From assembly GCF_004216475.1 (NCBI RefSeq), contig NZ_CP022303.1:1426001-1490000 (forward strand): a stretch of DNA of 64,000 bases, in the 5' to 3' direction. A program made the position numbers and the translations under genes. Below the pieces are notes generated by a model. It had not been told where the DNA came from. It saw nothing but the letters and a program-made list of their open reading frames with translations, and ran no database searches. Of the stretch, positions 63,521 through 64,000 are shown piece after piece. Each line of letters starts with the position of its first letter. Position 1 is the first letter of the stretch. Source of the stretch: Thalassococcus sp. S3 (GTDB lineage: Bacteria > Pseudomonadota > Alphaproteobacteria > Rhodobacterales > Rhodobacteraceae).

Positions 63521-64000
63521 AGCCAGGCGTCGCGTCCGGTTCCGACGGCTTCGGACACGCTGGCAAATCCGTCCCGTTTCAGGCGTCGGTCGATCCCTTC
63601 GGCAAGGCGCGGGACCAGCGACAGGCCTTCATAGACCAAGGCGGTATAAAGCTGGACCGCCGAGGCACCGGCGCGGATCTTGGCATAAGCATCGTCGGCA
63701 GAGCCGATCCCGCCAACGCCAATCAGCGGAATATCCGTGAGCGTCGACAGATAAGCCAGTACGCGGGTGGAGCGTTCGAAGAGCGGCGCGCCGGACAGGC
63801 CCCCTTTTTGCAGCCATTGCCCGCTGCGCAGACCCGCTCGGTTTAACGTGGTGTTGGTCGCGATGATCGCGTCGATCCGCGCCTCCTGCGCGACCGCCGC
63901 GATATCCGCGATCTCATCCTTGGTCAGATCGGGTGCGATCTTCAGGAAAACAGGAATTGGCGCAGCAAGATCCGCACGGGCCCGCATCACCCCGTCGAGA
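63517..64000 (-). CDS. pyrD: Dihydroorotate dehydrogenase (quinone), C-terminal part (runs off the window)
   Basis: The last 160 residues are present: [87 protein letters not shown]. These identify class 2 PyrD, which oxidises dihydroorotate to orotate with quinone at the membrane. The start is outside the window. The stop codon lies against the convergent MATE gene end. Confidence 0.95.
   Translation of the reverse strand, partial: LDGVMRARADLAAPIPVFLKIAPDLTKDEIADIAAVAQEARIDAIIATNTTLNRAGLRSGQWLQKGGLSGAPLFERSTRVLAYLSTLTDIPLIGVGGIGSADDAYAKIRAGASAVQLYTALVYEGLSLVPRLAEGIDRRLKRDGFASVSEAVGTGRDAWL

Overview
The window looks like chromosome from a Rhodobacterales (Roseobacter-group) alphaproteobacterium. 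The evidence is the high G+C content, two Hint-domain proteins of the roseobacter type, a C3-sulfonate gene pair (HpsN-like and CuyA-like), a YidD with a cysteine-rich tail, propionyl-CoA synthetase behind TTTGCAAA boxes of the kind described for Rhodobacter PccR/ScfR, and many lineage-restricted small proteins. I recognise no rRNA, tRNA, CRISPR array, prophage or plasmid replication gene. Most of the window is ordinary housekeeping and catabolic sequence, with one clearly foreign-looking islet at about 24.44-25.65 kb.

Layout. 0-16.6 kb: an hrpB helicase fragment, the MeaB GTPase, an RND efflux pump with its adaptor, a K+ channel, an MFS exporter, a Tat-exported amidohydrolase with a YcaC-like hydrolase and an HxlR regulator, DUF2855 and its small partner, ribosomal protein L28, a PCuAC copper chaperone, a sirtuin and a small tyrosine phosphatase. 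16.8-21.1 kb: a LysR regulator divergent from hisD-like/hpsN, cuyA and an Asp/Glu-type racemase, with a perfect 11-bp-arm palindrome between the divergent genes. 21-24.5 kb: a lipoprotein, a Hint protein and LepA.

24.4-26.5 kb is an accessory islet. It holds a Panacea-domain (SocA/DUF4065) antitoxin-like gene overlapping an unrecognised partner gene, both much richer in A+T than their surroundings, followed by a RAYT (REP-associated tyrosine transposase) gene with a perfect inverted REP pair inside its reading frame. Related REP copies lie at 21.04, 25.67 and 58.24 kb. 26.3-31.6 kb: an entericidin-like lipoprotein, small proteins, an alpha/beta hydrolase, DUF817, glyA and nadK, then a 551-bp gene-free region packed with GC-rich stems.

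32-40 kb (minus strand): an acyl-CoA ligase, an amidase, propionyl-CoA synthetase and malic enzyme, i.e. entry of short acids into central carbon metabolism. 39.7-44.5 kb: a pyrimidine-nucleoside salvage operon (cupin-cdd-deoA-deoB, then upp). 44.6-51 kb: a SPOR protein, an unknown membrane protein, an acyl-CoA ligase, a DMT permease, a sulfotransferase and a second Hint protein. 51-61 kb: a long minus-strand fatty-acyl beta-oxidation block (two acyl-CoA dehydrogenases, thiolase, FadJ, a double NTF2-like protein, GST, YidD) with two paralogous MerR regulators at its head. 61-64 kb: two hotdog thioesterases, a MATE exporter and the end of pyrD.

The items most worth following up are the Panacea-associated unknown gene, the REP-in-RAYT arrangement, the sulfonate operon with its palindromic operator, the malic-enzyme/cupin 28-bp palindrome, and the structured intergenic region after nadK.
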